NCBI RefSeq assembly: GCF_000794385.1
Contig: NZ_JTJB01000031.1
Coordinates: forward strand, 36,009 to 100,008
Direction of reading: 5' to 3'
DNA from: Thermus sp. 2.9
GTDB taxonomy: Bacteria > Deinococcota > Deinococci > Deinococcales > Thermaceae
DNA length: 64,000 nt
Below are positions 25,871 through 34,804 of the stretch, piece after piece (position 1 is the stretch's first letter; each line of letters begins with the position of its first letter). A program made the position numbers and the translations under genes. The notes beneath the pieces are model-generated. The model made no database searches and was not told the DNA's origin. It was given only the letters and a program-made list of their open reading frames with translations.

Positions 25871-27152
25871 ATGGACCGACGGAAGTTCTTCCGGCTTCTT
25901 GGAGCGGGAGGCCTCTTTAGCCTTCTTAGGGTCCGGGCTCAAGGGGCTCCCTGGAGCGAGGAAACCTTCGCCCCCACCAAGACCCTCGGGGCTCCCCTTT
26001 CCGAGTACGGGAACAGGAGCCCCTTTGAGGAGGAGGTGGTGCGCTACATCTCCCCCAACCTGCGCACCCGCCACTCGGGGGCGGACTTCGCTCCCCTGGA
26101 GCGGCTGGAGGGGGTCATCACCCCCAACGGCCTCCACTTTGAGCGCCACCACGCCGGGGTGCCCCAGGTGGACCCCAAGCACTACCGCCTGGTGATCCAC
26201 GGGATGGTGGAAAGGCCGTTGGTCTTCACCCTGGAGGACCTCAAGCGCTTCCCCTCCGTGACCCGCACCTACTTCATTGAGTGCGCCGGAAACGGGCAGA
26301 ACGGCTACCGCAACCCCCCCGACCCCAACCTCACCGCCACCCGAAGCCGGGGCCTCGCCTCCAACGCCAGCTGGACGGGGGTGCCCCTGGCCCTCCTCCT
26401 CAAGGAGGCGGGGGTGAAGCCGGGGGCGAGGTGGCTCATCCCCGAGGGGATGGACGCCGCCATGTACACCCGCTCCCTTCCCCTGGAGAAGGCCATGGAG
26501 GACGTCTTGGTGGCCTATGCGCAAAACGGGGAGGCCCTCCGCCCCGAGCAGGGCTACCCCGTGCGCCTGGTGGTGCCGGGCTGGGAGGGGAGCATCCAGG
26601 TGAAGTGGCTAAGGCGCATCCTGGTCACCGACCTGCCCGCCATGGCCAAGGACGAGACCAGCGAGTACACGGACGTCATGGCGGACGGGAAGGTTTTGGC
26701 CTTCACCTGGGTCATGGAGCCCCAGTCCATCATCACCTACCCCTCGGGGGGGCAGGCCATCAAGCCCGGGTTTCACGAGATTCGGGGCCTGGCCTGAGCG
26801 GGTTCGGCCGGGTGACCAAAGTGGAGATCTCTTTTGACGAGGGGAAGACCTGCGGCAGCCCACCTTAGAGCCTCCTGTGGAGCGCTACGCCTTCGTCCGC
26901 TTCAAGATGCCCTGGCAGTGGCGGGGCGAGGAGGCGGTGCTGTGGAGCCGGGCCTGGGACGAGAAGGGAAACACCCAGCCCACCCGGGAGGAGTTCTTCA
27001 AGCGCTGGGGCAAGAACAACCGCTACCACTACAACGCCATCCAGGCTTGGCGCATCCTGCCCGACGGCCGGGTGGTGAACGGGGACCGGCCCTTGGGCGT
27101 TCAGGCCCTGGGCCCCGTGGGCGGGTGCGACGGGGAGGTGTTTGATGGCTAA
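25871..27152 (+). CDS. soxC: SoxC, molybdenum cofactor subunit of sulfane dehydrogenase; two frameshifts
   Basis: A sulfite-oxidase-family protein of about 427 residues once two missing G are restored. The signal is DRRKFFRLLGAGG. The Mo-binding cysteine lies in IECAGNGQNGY and the cofactor stretch in SWTGVPLALLLK. The frame stops at 26797 where TGAGC stands for TGGAGC (A-W-S-G-F); a second loss near 26852 turns TGGCGG into TGCGG. The third frame continues VERYAFVRFKMPWQW to 27152. Both breaks are GG reduced to G. All parts are conserved, so I read one intact gene with sequence errors. With SoxD it oxidises SoxY-bound sulfane sulfur. Confidence 0.87.
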
Positions 27153-27693
27153 GAAACTCTTCTTCGCCGTGGTCCTTTTGGGCTTGGCGGTGGGGGCGCG
27201 GTACGGCCTCGGCACCCCCATCAGCGAGGAACTCGCCGCCCAGTACGACCTTAGGCCCGTGGTCCTGCCCGACGGCCGGGGGCTTCCCCCGGGGGAGGGG
27301 AGGGTGGAGGAGGGGGAGCGGATCTACGCCGAGAAGTGCGCCTCCTGCCACGGGGCCCGGGGGGAAGGCTACCCCTTTAACCGCTTGGTGGCGGAGCCCT
27401 TCCCCATCACCCCGGACACGGAGCCCGTGGAGTACGCCATCGGCAACTACTGGCAATACGCCACCACCCTTTACGATTACATCCGCCGGGCCATGCCCTT
27501 CGGTCAGGAAGGCACCCTCACCAATGAAGAGGTCTACCACTTGGTGGCCTTCCTCCTCTACATGAACGGCATCATAGAGGCGAATGAGCCCGTCAACCAA
27601 AAGACCCTGCCCCAGGTGCGCATGCCGGCCCGGGAGCTCTTGGACCTGGACCCGGAGACCAAGCGCCGCTTCCCTTGGCTCACCTTGCCCTAG
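27145..27693 (+). CDS. soxD: SoxD, cytochrome c subunit of sulfane dehydrogenase
   Basis: A 182-residue protein with signal peptide and one heme motif, CASCH at 65-69. It is shorter than proteobacterial SoxD, which has two hemes. The region EYAIGNYWQYATTLYDYIRRAMPF is typical of the family. It overlaps soxC by 8 bases and accepts electrons from the molybdenum subunit. Confidence 0.88.
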   Translation: MAKKLFFAVVLLGLAVGARYGLGTPISEELAAQYDLRPVVLPDGRGLPPGEGRVEEGERIYAEKCASCHGARGEGYPFNRLVAEPFPITPDTEPVEYAIGNYWQYATTLYDYIRRAMPFGQEGTLTNEEVYHLVAFLLYMNGIIEANEPVNQKTLPQVRMPARELLDLDPETKRRFPWLTLP

Positions 27694-27702
27694 GATGGGA
27701 GC

Positions 27703-28371
27703 ATGACGCTTTCCTTGGGCGCGGCCTTCTTGGCGGGGGTGCTCTCCTTCCTTTCCCCTTGCGTGCTCCCTTTGGTGCCCACCTACCTTTTCTACCTGGG
27801 GGGGGAAAGGGGGCGCCCCCTCTTTAACGCCCTCTTCTTCGTCTTGGGCTTCGGGGCGGTGTTTTTCCTCCTGGGGCTTCCTTTTACCCTCCTTGGGGGG
27901 CTTCTTTTTGAACACCGCCAGACCCTGGCCCGCGTGGGGGGGGTGGTCCTGGTCCTCTTCGGGCTTTACATGCTGGGCTTGAGGCCCAAGTGGGGGGTTT
28001 CCCTCCGCTATGAAGGGGAGACGGGCCGCCCCTTGGGGGCCTTCTTGCTTGGGGCCACCTTGGCCCTGGGCTGGACCCCGTGCATCGGCCCCATCCTGGG
28101 GGCCATCCTCACCCTCACCGCCGTGGGGGGCGGGGTGGGCTTCCTGCTGGCGTACATCCTGGGGCTTGCGGTGCCCTTCCTCTTGGTGGCCCTCTTCGCC
28201 GAGCGGCTCAAGGGGTGGCTACGGCGGGCGGGAAGGCTTTCCCATTACGTGGAGGTCTTCGCTGGGGTGGTGCTCGTCCTCGTGGGGGTGCTCCTCTTCA
28301 CCGGGACGTACTCCGCCTTGAACACCTTTTTCCTGCGGATCACGCCGGAGTGGCTGCAGAAGTACCTATAG
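27703..28371 (+). CDS. ccdA: CcdA, thiol-disulfide membrane transporter
   Basis: A 222-residue membrane protein with about six hydrophobic segments and the two conserved cysteine motifs, LSPCVLPLVP and GWTPCIGP. It carries reducing power from cytoplasmic thioredoxin to periplasmic CcmG or SoxW. It starts 9 bases after soxD, linking the sox and ccm gene groups. Confidence 0.92.
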   Translation: MTLSLGAAFLAGVLSFLSPCVLPLVPTYLFYLGGERGRPLFNALFFVLGFGAVFFLLGLPFTLLGGLLFEHRQTLARVGGVVLVLFGLYMLGLRPKWGVSLRYEGETGRPLGAFLLGATLALGWTPCIGPILGAILTLTAVGGGVGFLLAYILGLAVPFLLVALFAERLKGWLRRAGRLSHYVEVFAGVVLVLVGVLLFTGTYSALNTFFLRITPEWLQKYL

Positions 28372-28412
28372 GGACCCTTGTCCCCGGGGTATACCCCTAG
28401 ACTGAAGGGAGC

Positions 28413-28979
28413 ATGTTGCGCCTCGAGGCCGTTTCCAAGCGCTTTGGCCGGGACTGGGTCCTGCGGGATGTGAGCCTTTCCCTAGGGCGGGGCGAGGTCC
28501 TGGCCCTCCTCGGCCCCAACGGCTCGGGCAAGACCACCCTTTTAAGGCTCATGGCGGGGCTTTTGAAGCCCACCCGGGGCCGGGTGGTGCGGGAGGGGAG
28601 GGCCCTCTTCCTCGCCAATCCCCCCCCCTTCCACCGCCACCTCACCGCCAAGGAACACCTCCTTTACGACCTGGCCTTCCACGGCGGGAGGGGGGACTGG
28701 CGGGGGGCCTTGGCCCGGTATGGCCTGCCGGAGGACCTGCCCCTCGCCGCCTTCTCCAGCGGGATGAAAAAGCGCTTGGCCCTGGCCCGCCTGGAGCTTC
28801 TTTCCCCCGACCTTTGGCTTTTGGACGAGCCGGAAACCGCCTTGGACCAGGAGGGGCGCGAACTCCTCCTCCGGGCCTTGGACGGGGCCCGGGCGCGGGG
28901 AGGGGTGGTCTTCGCCACCCACGACCGGGCCTTGGCGGAGGCGGTGGCGGATCGGGTCCTCTGGCTGGGGGCGGCGTGA
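28413..28979 (+). CDS. ccmA: CcmA, heme-exporter ATPase
   Basis: A 188-residue ABC ATPase with Walker A GPNGSGKTT, signature FSSGMKKRL, Walker B LWLLDEP and switch His in ATHD. CcmA with CcmB and CcmC releases holo-CcmE during cytochrome c maturation. A possible -10, TAGACT, lies 10 bases before the ATG, so the ccm genes may have their own promoter. The end overlaps ccmB by 4 bases. Confidence 0.9.
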   Translation: MLRLEAVSKRFGRDWVLRDVSLSLGRGEVLALLGPNGSGKTTLLRLMAGLLKPTRGRVVREGRALFLANPPPFHRHLTAKEHLLYDLAFHGGRGDWRGALARYGLPEDLPLAAFSSGMKKRLALARLELLSPDLWLLDEPETALDQEGRELLLRALDGARARGGVVFATHDRALAEAVADRVLWLGAA

Positions 28980-29686
28980 GGGCGGAAGGGCAGAAGGCAG
29001 TGGGGAGGGGGGGCTTGGGGGTGGGGCGGGTTTGGCTTTTGGCCCTGCGGGACCTGCGCCTGGAGGTGCGGGACCGGGCGGGGGTGCTCTCCGCCCTCAG
29101 CTTCCTGGCGGTGATGCTCTTCATCATGGCCTTGGCCCTGGGCCCGGAGGAGGGGGCCTTGCGCCGGGCCGCCCCCGGGGTCTTGTGGGTGGCCTTGGCC
29201 TTCCTGGCCACGCTTCTTTCCACCCGGGCCTTTGCCTTGGAGGTGGAGGACGCCACCTTGGACGATCTCCTCCTGACCCCCGGGGGCAAGGAGTGGGTCT
29301 ACTTCGGGAAGCTCCTCTTCCAGATGCTCCTCCTCTTCCCCCTTTCCGCCTTTGCCCTGCTCCTTTCCGCCCTGCTCTTCCACCTGCCCCTGGGAAAGGC
29401 CCTTCCCCTTTTCCTCACCCTGGCCCTGGGGGGGCTTGGCTACGCGGGCGTGGCCACCTTTTACGCCGGGCTCCTCGCCCGGCTACGGGGGCGGGAGGTG
29501 CTTTTGCCCCTTCTCCTCTTCTCCTTGGTGGTGCCCGTGGTCCTGGCGGGGGTCCGGGCCACGGCGGGGCTTTTGGAGGGGGTTCCCCTGGCGGAAGTGG
29601 CTTCTTGGTGGCAGCTTCTTTTGGTCTTTGACGTGGTCTACCTCACCGCGGGGGCCCTCCTCTTCCCCGTGGTCATGGAAGGGTAG
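28976..29686 (+). CDS. ccmB: CcmB, heme-exporter membrane protein
   Basis: A 236-residue protein with about six membrane segments, e.g. SALSFLAVMLFIMALALG and VLLPLLLFSLVVPVVLAG. DRRx-type opening LRDLRLEVRDRAG and EDATLDDLLLTP match CcmB. The GTG at 28976 overlaps the ccmA stop; a later GTG near 29021 is an alternative start. It works with CcmA and CcmC. Confidence 0.85.
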   Translation: MRAEGQKAVGRGGLGVGRVWLLALRDLRLEVRDRAGVLSALSFLAVMLFIMALALGPEEGALRRAAPGVLWVALAFLATLLSTRAFALEVEDATLDDLLLTPGGKEWVYFGKLLFQMLLLFPLSAFALLLSALLFHLPLGKALPLFLTLALGGLGYAGVATFYAGLLARLRGREVLLPLLLFSLVVPVVLAGVRATAGLLEGVPLAEVASWWQLLLVFDVVYLTAGALLFPVVMEG

Positions 29687-29742
29687 GGGCCACAGATTTT
29701 TCACCCGGGAGGTGGCTATGCTTAGGGTTGTGGAGGCAAGCG

Positions 29743-30429
29743 ATGCTTAAGGCGGCACACCCGGAACGACCCGACGCCCTCACTTGGGCCTTCTTGGGCC
29801 TGGGGGTACTCCTTCTGCCCGTGGGGCTTTACCTGGCCCTCTCCGCCCCGCCGGACGTGAACCAGGGGTACCTGGCCCGCATCATGTACCTGCACGTGCC
29901 CGGGGCGTGGCTTGGCTACCTGGCCTTCTTCGTGACCTTCCTTTACTCCCTCCTTTACCTCTTCCGCCAAGACCCTCGCTACGACCGGGTGGCCCTGGCC
30001 AGCGCCGAGATTGGCCTCGTCTTCATGGGCCTAGCCCTGGTGACGGGGATGCTTTGGGCCCGGCCCACCTGGGGGGTCTACTGGACCTGGGAGCCCAGGC
30101 TCACCACCACCGCCATCCTCTTCGCCGTTTACGTGGGCTACTTCCTCCTTCGGGGGGCCATAGAGGACCCGGAGCTTCGGGCCAAGGCGGCGGCGGCGGT
30201 GGGGGTCTTGGGCTTCATCAACGTGCCCATTAGCTACATGTCGGTGAAGTGGTGGCGGAGCCTGCACCAGACCCAGTCCATTGACCTGACCACGGGCAAG
30301 ATCCACATGGACCCGGCCATGCTCCAGGCCCTCCTCTTCAACCTCTTTGTCTTCACCCTGCTCTACCTGGGCTTCGTGCGCCTTAGGGCCTTGGTGGCGG
30401 CCCTCGAGGCCCAAAAGGAGGAAGCGTGA
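29743..30429 (+). CDS. ccmC: CcmC, heme-handling protein
   Basis: A 228-residue protein with six membrane segments. It has the tryptophan-rich WD-domain WGVYWTWEPRLT, and periplasmic histidines at MYLHVPGAW and SLHQTQS that bind heme. It hands heme to CcmE. GGAGG lies 9 bases before the ATG at 29743. It overlaps ccmD by 4 bases. Confidence 0.92.
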   Translation: MLKAAHPERPDALTWAFLGLGVLLLPVGLYLALSAPPDVNQGYLARIMYLHVPGAWLGYLAFFVTFLYSLLYLFRQDPRYDRVALASAEIGLVFMGLALVTGMLWARPTWGVYWTWEPRLTTTAILFAVYVGYFLLRGAIEDPELRAKAAAAVGVLGFINVPISYMSVKWWRSLHQTQSIDLTTGKIHMDPAMLQALLFNLFVFTLLYLGFVRLRALVAALEAQKEEA

Positions 30430-30524
30430 ACGAGGTCTTCGTCACCTGGGTCTACGCCCTCACCTACCTCACGGTTTTTGGCTACCTGGCCTACCTCTTC
30501 TGGCGCTACCGGAGGGCAAGATGA
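30426..30524 (+). CDS. ccmD: CcmD, small membrane protein
   Basis: Only 32 residues from a GTG: VNEVFVTWVYALTYLTVF starts the chain, followed by a single membrane helix and a basic RYRRAR tail, the standard layout of CcmD. It overlaps ccmC and ccmE by 4 bases on each side. It assists release of holo-CcmE. Confidence 0.85.
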   Translation: MNEVFVTWVYALTYLTVFGYLAYLFWRYRRAR

Positions 30525-30949
30525 GGATCAAGTACCTCCTCGGCCTTTTGGTCATCCTGGGGGCCTTGGGCTACCTCATCTTCGGGGGCTTGGGGCAGAA
30601 CCTGGTCTATTTCCTAACCCCTTCGGAATACCTCCAGGACCAACCCCGCTACCAAAACCGCCCCGTGCGCCTGGGGGGCCTGGTGAAGCCGGGCACGGTG
30701 CGGTACGACAAGGACCGGCTAGAACTCCGCTTCATTCTCACCGACGGGGTGGCGGAGGTGCCCGTCTTCCACAAGGGCACCCCCCCGGGCATGTTCAAGG
30801 AGGGCCAGGGGGTGGTGGTGGAAGGCCGCTTCCAAGAGGGGGTCTTCCAGGGCACCAACCTCCTGGTGAAGCACTCGGAAAGCTACCAGGCCCCCAAGGA
30901 GGGGTGGACGCCCGAGGAGGTGCGCAAGCTCATTGAGGAGGCCAAGTGA
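30521..30949 (+). CDS. ccmE: CcmE, heme chaperone
   Basis: A 142-residue protein with one N-terminal membrane anchor and an OB-fold domain. The heme-attaching histidine lies in LVKHSESYQAP. The C-terminal tail continues in WTPEEVRKLIEEAK. It carries heme from CcmC to CcmF. Both ends overlap neighbours by 4 bases. Confidence 0.92.
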   Translation: MRIKYLLGLLVILGALGYLIFGGLGQNLVYFLTPSEYLQDQPRYQNRPVRLGGLVKPGTVRYDKDRLELRFILTDGVAEVPVFHKGTPPGMFKEGQGVVVEGRFQEGVFQGTNLLVKHSESYQAPKEGWTPEEVRKLIEEAK

Positions 30950-32877
30950 CCCCGGCGCTATTGGGCAACGTCGGCGTGAACCTGGCCCTGGCCTTTAGCC
31001 TCTTGGGCCTGGCCCTGGCCCTCTTGGCTTACTTCCAGGGGGATGGGCGCTTCCTGAAGGGGGCCAAATCCCTCCTCCTCCCCGCCTTCCTCGCCGCCTT
31101 GGCCGCCTTCTTGGCCCTGGAGTGGGCCCTTCTCACCCACGACTTCTCCCTGGCCTACGTGGCCAGGAACCACTCGGTGAAGGACCCCCTTTGGGTCACC
31201 CTGGTCACCCCTTGGGCCGCTCTAGAGGGAAGCATCCTCCTCTGGGGGCTTTTGCAGACCCTCTACACCCTCTTGGCGGGCCGACGGGCTTTGGACCCTT
31301 GGCGGGCCTCCTTGGTGCTCGCCGTGCTTTTTGGCGTCCAGGTCTTCTTCTTTGGGGTCATGGCCACCATCGCCAGCCCCTTTGAAACCCTTCCCAACCC
31401 GCCCCAAGACGGGGTGGGCCCCAACCCCCTCCTGCAGAACCACTGGATGATGGCCGTCCACCCCGTGCTCATGTACCTGGGCTTCGTGGGTCTGAGCGTG
31501 CCCTACGCCTACGCCGTGGCGGCCATGGTTACCCGCCGCTACCAGACTTGGGTGGAGGAGACGCGGTGGTGGACCCTCATCGCCTGGGGCTTTCTCACCG
31601 CCGGGAAGGTGGCGGGGATGTGGTGGAGCTACGAGGTCTTGGGCTGGGGTGGGTACTGGGCCTGGGACCCGGTGGAAAACGCCAGCTTCGTCCCCTGGCT
31701 CCTCGCCACCGCCTTCCTGCACACCGCCCTCGTGCAGCAGACCCGGGGGGCCTTTAAGGCCTGGAACTTCGCCTTTGTCACCCTGGCCTTCGCCGCCACG
31801 GTCCTCGGCACCTTCCTCACCCGTAGCGGCGTGATCCAGTCCGTGCACGCCTTCGCCGAGGGCCCGGTGGGGCCTGCCTTCTTGGGCTTCTTCCTCCTCG
31901 CCACCTCCCTTGGCCTGGGGCTTCTTTCCCGGGTTTCCCGCGAGGTGCGGGAAACCGCCTTCTTCCACCCCTTCTCCCGGGAGGGGGCGCTCCTTCTGGG
32001 GGCCTTTTTCTTCGCCGGTTGGGCCTTGGTGGTGGTCCTAGGGACCTTCTACCCCCTTTTGGTGGAGGCTTTCGCCGGGGCCAAGGTGAGCGTGGGGGCG
32101 CCCTTTTTCAACCAGCTTTCCGCCCCGCTTGGGGCTGGGATTTTGCTCCTCATGGGGGTGGGGCCCCTCCTGCCCTGGCGGAGGCCCAAGGCCGAGGCCT
32201 TGCGAAACCTTTACCTCCTCCTGGCCGTCCTGGCCTTGGGGACGCTTCTTGGGCTCGCCCGGGGCTATACCGTGGGGGCCTCCTTGGCGGTGGGGCTTTT
32301 CCTCTACAACGTGGCCGCCATCCTCCTCCTGGTGCGGGAAGGGGTCTTGGGGCGGGTGCGGGCGGGGCTTTCCCCGTGGGGCTTTTTGGAAAACCGCAGG
32401 CGGGTGGGGAGCCTGGTGGTCCACTTCGCCGTGGCCCTCATGGGGCTTGGCATCGCCTTTAGCCAAACCTACCGCCTGGAAAGCGAGAAGACCCTTTACC
32501 GGGGGGGGAGCTGGGAGGTGGCGGGCCTTAGGCTCACCTTCCAGGGGGTGCGGGCCCTGGACGAGGGGCGGCGCTTCGCCGTGGAGGCCCTGGTGGAGAC
32601 CGACCGCTTCGGGGAGGTGCGGCCCCGGCTCCACTTCTACCCACAGATGAACTCCCCCCTGCCCGCTCCTAAGGTGGTCTACACCCCGGGGAACGACTAC
32701 TACTTCCTCCTCATGGACTTTGACCGGGAAAAGGGCGAGTGGGCTTCCTTGCGCCTTATCGTCACGCCCCTGGTTTTCTGGATGTGGGTGGCGGGGGCGC
32801 TCATGGCCCTGGGGACCCTGTACATCCTCTGGCCGCAGGCGCGCCGGGAGGAGGCCAAGGGGGTGAGCCCGGCGTGA
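30946..32877 (+). CDS. ccmF: CcmF, cytochrome c heme lyase
   Basis: A 643-residue protein with many membrane segments. The WD-domain reads WGGYWAWDPVENASFVPWL, and heme-binding histidines lie nearby (LLTHDFSLAYVA, HPVLMYLG). A long periplasmic loop precedes the last helix. It joins heme to apocytochromes. The GTG overlaps ccmE; the end overlaps ccmG. Confidence 0.95.
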   Translation: MTPALLGNVGVNLALAFSLLGLALALLAYFQGDGRFLKGAKSLLLPAFLAALAAFLALEWALLTHDFSLAYVARNHSVKDPLWVTLVTPWAALEGSILLWGLLQTLYTLLAGRRALDPWRASLVLAVLFGVQVFFFGVMATIASPFETLPNPPQDGVGPNPLLQNHWMMAVHPVLMYLGFVGLSVPYAYAVAAMVTRRYQTWVEETRWWTLIAWGFLTAGKVAGMWWSYEVLGWGGYWAWDPVENASFVPWLLATAFLHTALVQQTRGAFKAWNFAFVTLAFAATVLGTFLTRSGVIQSVHAFAEGPVGPAFLGFFLLATSLGLGLLSRVSREVRETAFFHPFSREGALLLGAFFFAGWALVVVLGTFYPLLVEAFAGAKVSVGAPFFNQLSAPLGAGILLLMGVGPLLPWRRPKAEALRNLYLLLAVLALGTLLGLARGYTVGASLAVGLFLYNVAAILLLVREGVLGRVRAGLSPWGFLENRRRVGSLVVHFAVALMGLGIAFSQTYRLESEKTLYRGGSWEVAGLRLTFQGVRALDEGRRFAVEALVETDRFGEVRPRLHFYPQMNSPLPAPKVVYTPGNDYYFLLMDFDREKGEWASLRLIVTPLVFWMWVAGALMALGTLYILWPQARREEAKGVSPA

Positions 32878-33410
32878 GGGCCTGGCTTTGGATCCTTTTG
32901 GTGGTGGCCTTGGGGGGGCTTTTCTTCTGGGGGATGCAGCGCAACCCCAAGGACCTTCCCTCGGTCTTGGCCAAGGAGAGGCGCCCCGCCCCCGACTTCG
33001 CCCTGCCCGTCCTTCCCCCCTACCGGGCCGAGTGGGGGGAGACCTTCCGCCTCTCGGACCACCTGGGGAAGCGGCCCATTATCCTCAACTTCTGGGCCAG
33101 CTGGTGCTACCCCGCCTGCTACGAGGAGGCCCCGGTTTTGGAGGCCGCCTGGCGCACCTACAAGGAGCGGGTGCTTTTCCTCGGGGTGAACACCCAGGAC
33201 AAGGAGCCGGAGGCTTTGAAGTTCATCGCCCAGTTCGGCCTAACCTTCCCCCAGCTCTTTGACCCCCGGGGCCGGGTGGGGGTGGACTACGGCATGTACG
33301 GGGTGCCCGAAACCTTCTTCATAGACGGCGAGGGGCGGGTTTTGGCCCGCCACGCCGGGGCCATTGACCAGGCCACCTTGGAGAAGTACCTAAAGGAGGC
33401 GTTGCCGTGA
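32874..33410 (+). CDS. ccmG: CcmG-type thioredoxin with a CxxxC motif
   Basis: A 178-residue membrane-anchored thioredoxin. The active site reads WASWCYPACYEEAP: the two cysteines are three residues apart rather than the usual two. The rest is regular (FLGVNTQDKE, cis-proline in GVPETFFID). It should reduce apocytochrome cysteines before heme attachment. GTG start overlapping ccmF; end overlapping ccmH by 4 bases. Confidence 0.88.
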   Translation: MRAWLWILLVVALGGLFFWGMQRNPKDLPSVLAKERRPAPDFALPVLPPYRAEWGETFRLSDHLGKRPIILNFWASWCYPACYEEAPVLEAAWRTYKERVLFLGVNTQDKEPEALKFIAQFGLTFPQLFDPRGRVGVDYGMYGVPETFFIDGEGRVLARHAGAIDQATLEKYLKEALP

Positions 33411-33820
33411 GGTGGGTGTTGTTCCTCGCCCTTTTCTTCCTGCCCGCCCTGGGCCAGGAGGGGCCTCCCCCTGACCTTTCCCCGGAGGTCTTCCGCATCG
33501 CCCGGGAGCTCCGCTGCCCCGTGTGCCAAGGGGAAAGCGCCGCGGAGAGCAACTCGGGGGTGGCGGTGGAGATGCGGCGTATCATCGCCGAGATGCTTCA
33601 GGAGGGCAAGACGGAGGAGGAGATCAAGGCTTTCTTCGTGGACCGCTACGGGGAGTGGATCCTCTATAACCCACCCCGGCGAGGAGTGACGCTTTGGGCC
33701 TGGGTGTTGCCCGCGGTGGCCCTTATCCTCTTGGCCCTTGGGCTTTTCGCCTATTTCCGCCCCAAGAAGGTGCCCAAGGAGCTTCTGGAAGAGGCGGAGC
33801 GCCGCCTGAAGGAGCCCTGA
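33407..33820 (+). CDS. ccmH: CcmH, apocytochrome thiol reductant
   Basis: A 137-residue protein with signal peptide, the redox motif RCPVCQ and a C-terminal membrane helix (VLPAVALILLALGLFAYF). It works with CcmG to present reduced CxxCH motifs to CcmF. Two bases separate it from the next gene. Confidence 0.93.
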   Translation: MRWVLFLALFFLPALGQEGPPPDLSPEVFRIARELRCPVCQGESAAESNSGVAVEMRRIIAEMLQEGKTEEEIKAFFVDRYGEWILYNPPRRGVTLWAWVLPAVALILLALGLFAYFRPKKVPKELLEEAERRLKEP

Positions 33821-33822
33821 GC

Positions 33823-34804
33823 ATGACCGCCACCTTGCTTTTCCTCGCCCTTTTCCTCCTCGGGCTTTTCCTGGCCCTAAGGCCCCTCCTGGGCTCCAAG
33901 GAGCCCTTTCCCGAGCCGCCCCGGCGGGAGGAGCTCCTTCGGGAGCTGGAGGTTTTGCGCGCCGAGGTGGAGGCCCTCGAGGGGGAGGAGAAAAAGCTCG
34001 CCCTGGCCCGCATGGTGGCCTTGGAGAGGGCCCTGGAGGGCTACCGCCCGCCGGCAAGGCGCTCCCTTAACCCCTTGCCCGTGGCCCTCGTCTTGGGGGT
34101 GGTGGTCCTCCTGGGGGTGGGCCTTTGGCGCTACACCCTGCCCCGCCTGCCCGGGGAGACCACGGTGACGCAACGGGCCGAGGCCCGAGAGCTTAAGGCC
34201 CTGGCGGACAAGGCCAAGCGGACGGGGGCCGTGGAGGACCTCTTGGCCTGGGGGCGGCGGGCTTACGCCCTCCAGGCCTTTGACCAGGCGGCGGAGGCCT
34301 ACCTGGAGGTGCTGAAGAAAGACCCCAGGAACATAGAGGCGGTGCGGCGGGTGGGGATCCTCCTCTTCATGGGGGGAAGGCCGGAAGAGGCGCAGATGTT
34401 TTTGGAGATCGCCCAGCACGCAGACCCCAAGGCCGCGGAGGGGTGGCTTTTCCTCGGGAACCTCTACTTCCAAAAAAGGGGAGATGGACCGGGCCATCGC
34501 CGCTTGGGAGCGGTACCTGGAGGTGGGGGGCGAGGCCAGGGAACGGGTGGAGGGCCTGATCGCCATGGCCCGGGCCCAGGCCCAAGGGGGGAAGGATGGG
34601 AGAAGCGTCTACCTGGCCCGCTGCGCCGTTTGCCACGGGGCGGAAGGGGAGGGGGGTGTGGGGCCTAGGCTCAAGGGAAACCCCATTCTGAAAGCCAAGG
34701 AGGCGGTGCGGGAGATCGTGCTCCAGGGAAGGGGCAAGATGCCCCCGGTGCCTCTTCCTGAGGAAGAGCTTAAGGCCCTTTTGGCGTACCTCCAAGGGCT
34801 ATGA
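33823..34804 (+). CDS. ccmI: CcmI-like TPR protein fused to a cytochrome c domain; one frameshift
   Basis: Once one A is removed from the run of six at 34472-34477, a 326-residue protein results. Residues 1-20 and about 86-105 are membrane helices. TPR repeats follow (AYALQAFDQAAEAYLEVLKK; GNLYFQKGEMDRAIAAWERY spans the break). The last 65 residues are a cytochrome c domain with CAVCH. CcmI normally chaperones apocytochromes and has no heme domain. The junction sequence AAAAAAGGGG could be an error or a slippery site. It overlaps the Rieske gene by 4 bases. Confidence 0.75.

Noticed and set aside
26795..26797. TGA in soxC as a selenocysteine or read-through codon
   Set aside because: The frame shifts after it rather than continuing; restoring one G (TGG AGC) explains both the stop and the shift.
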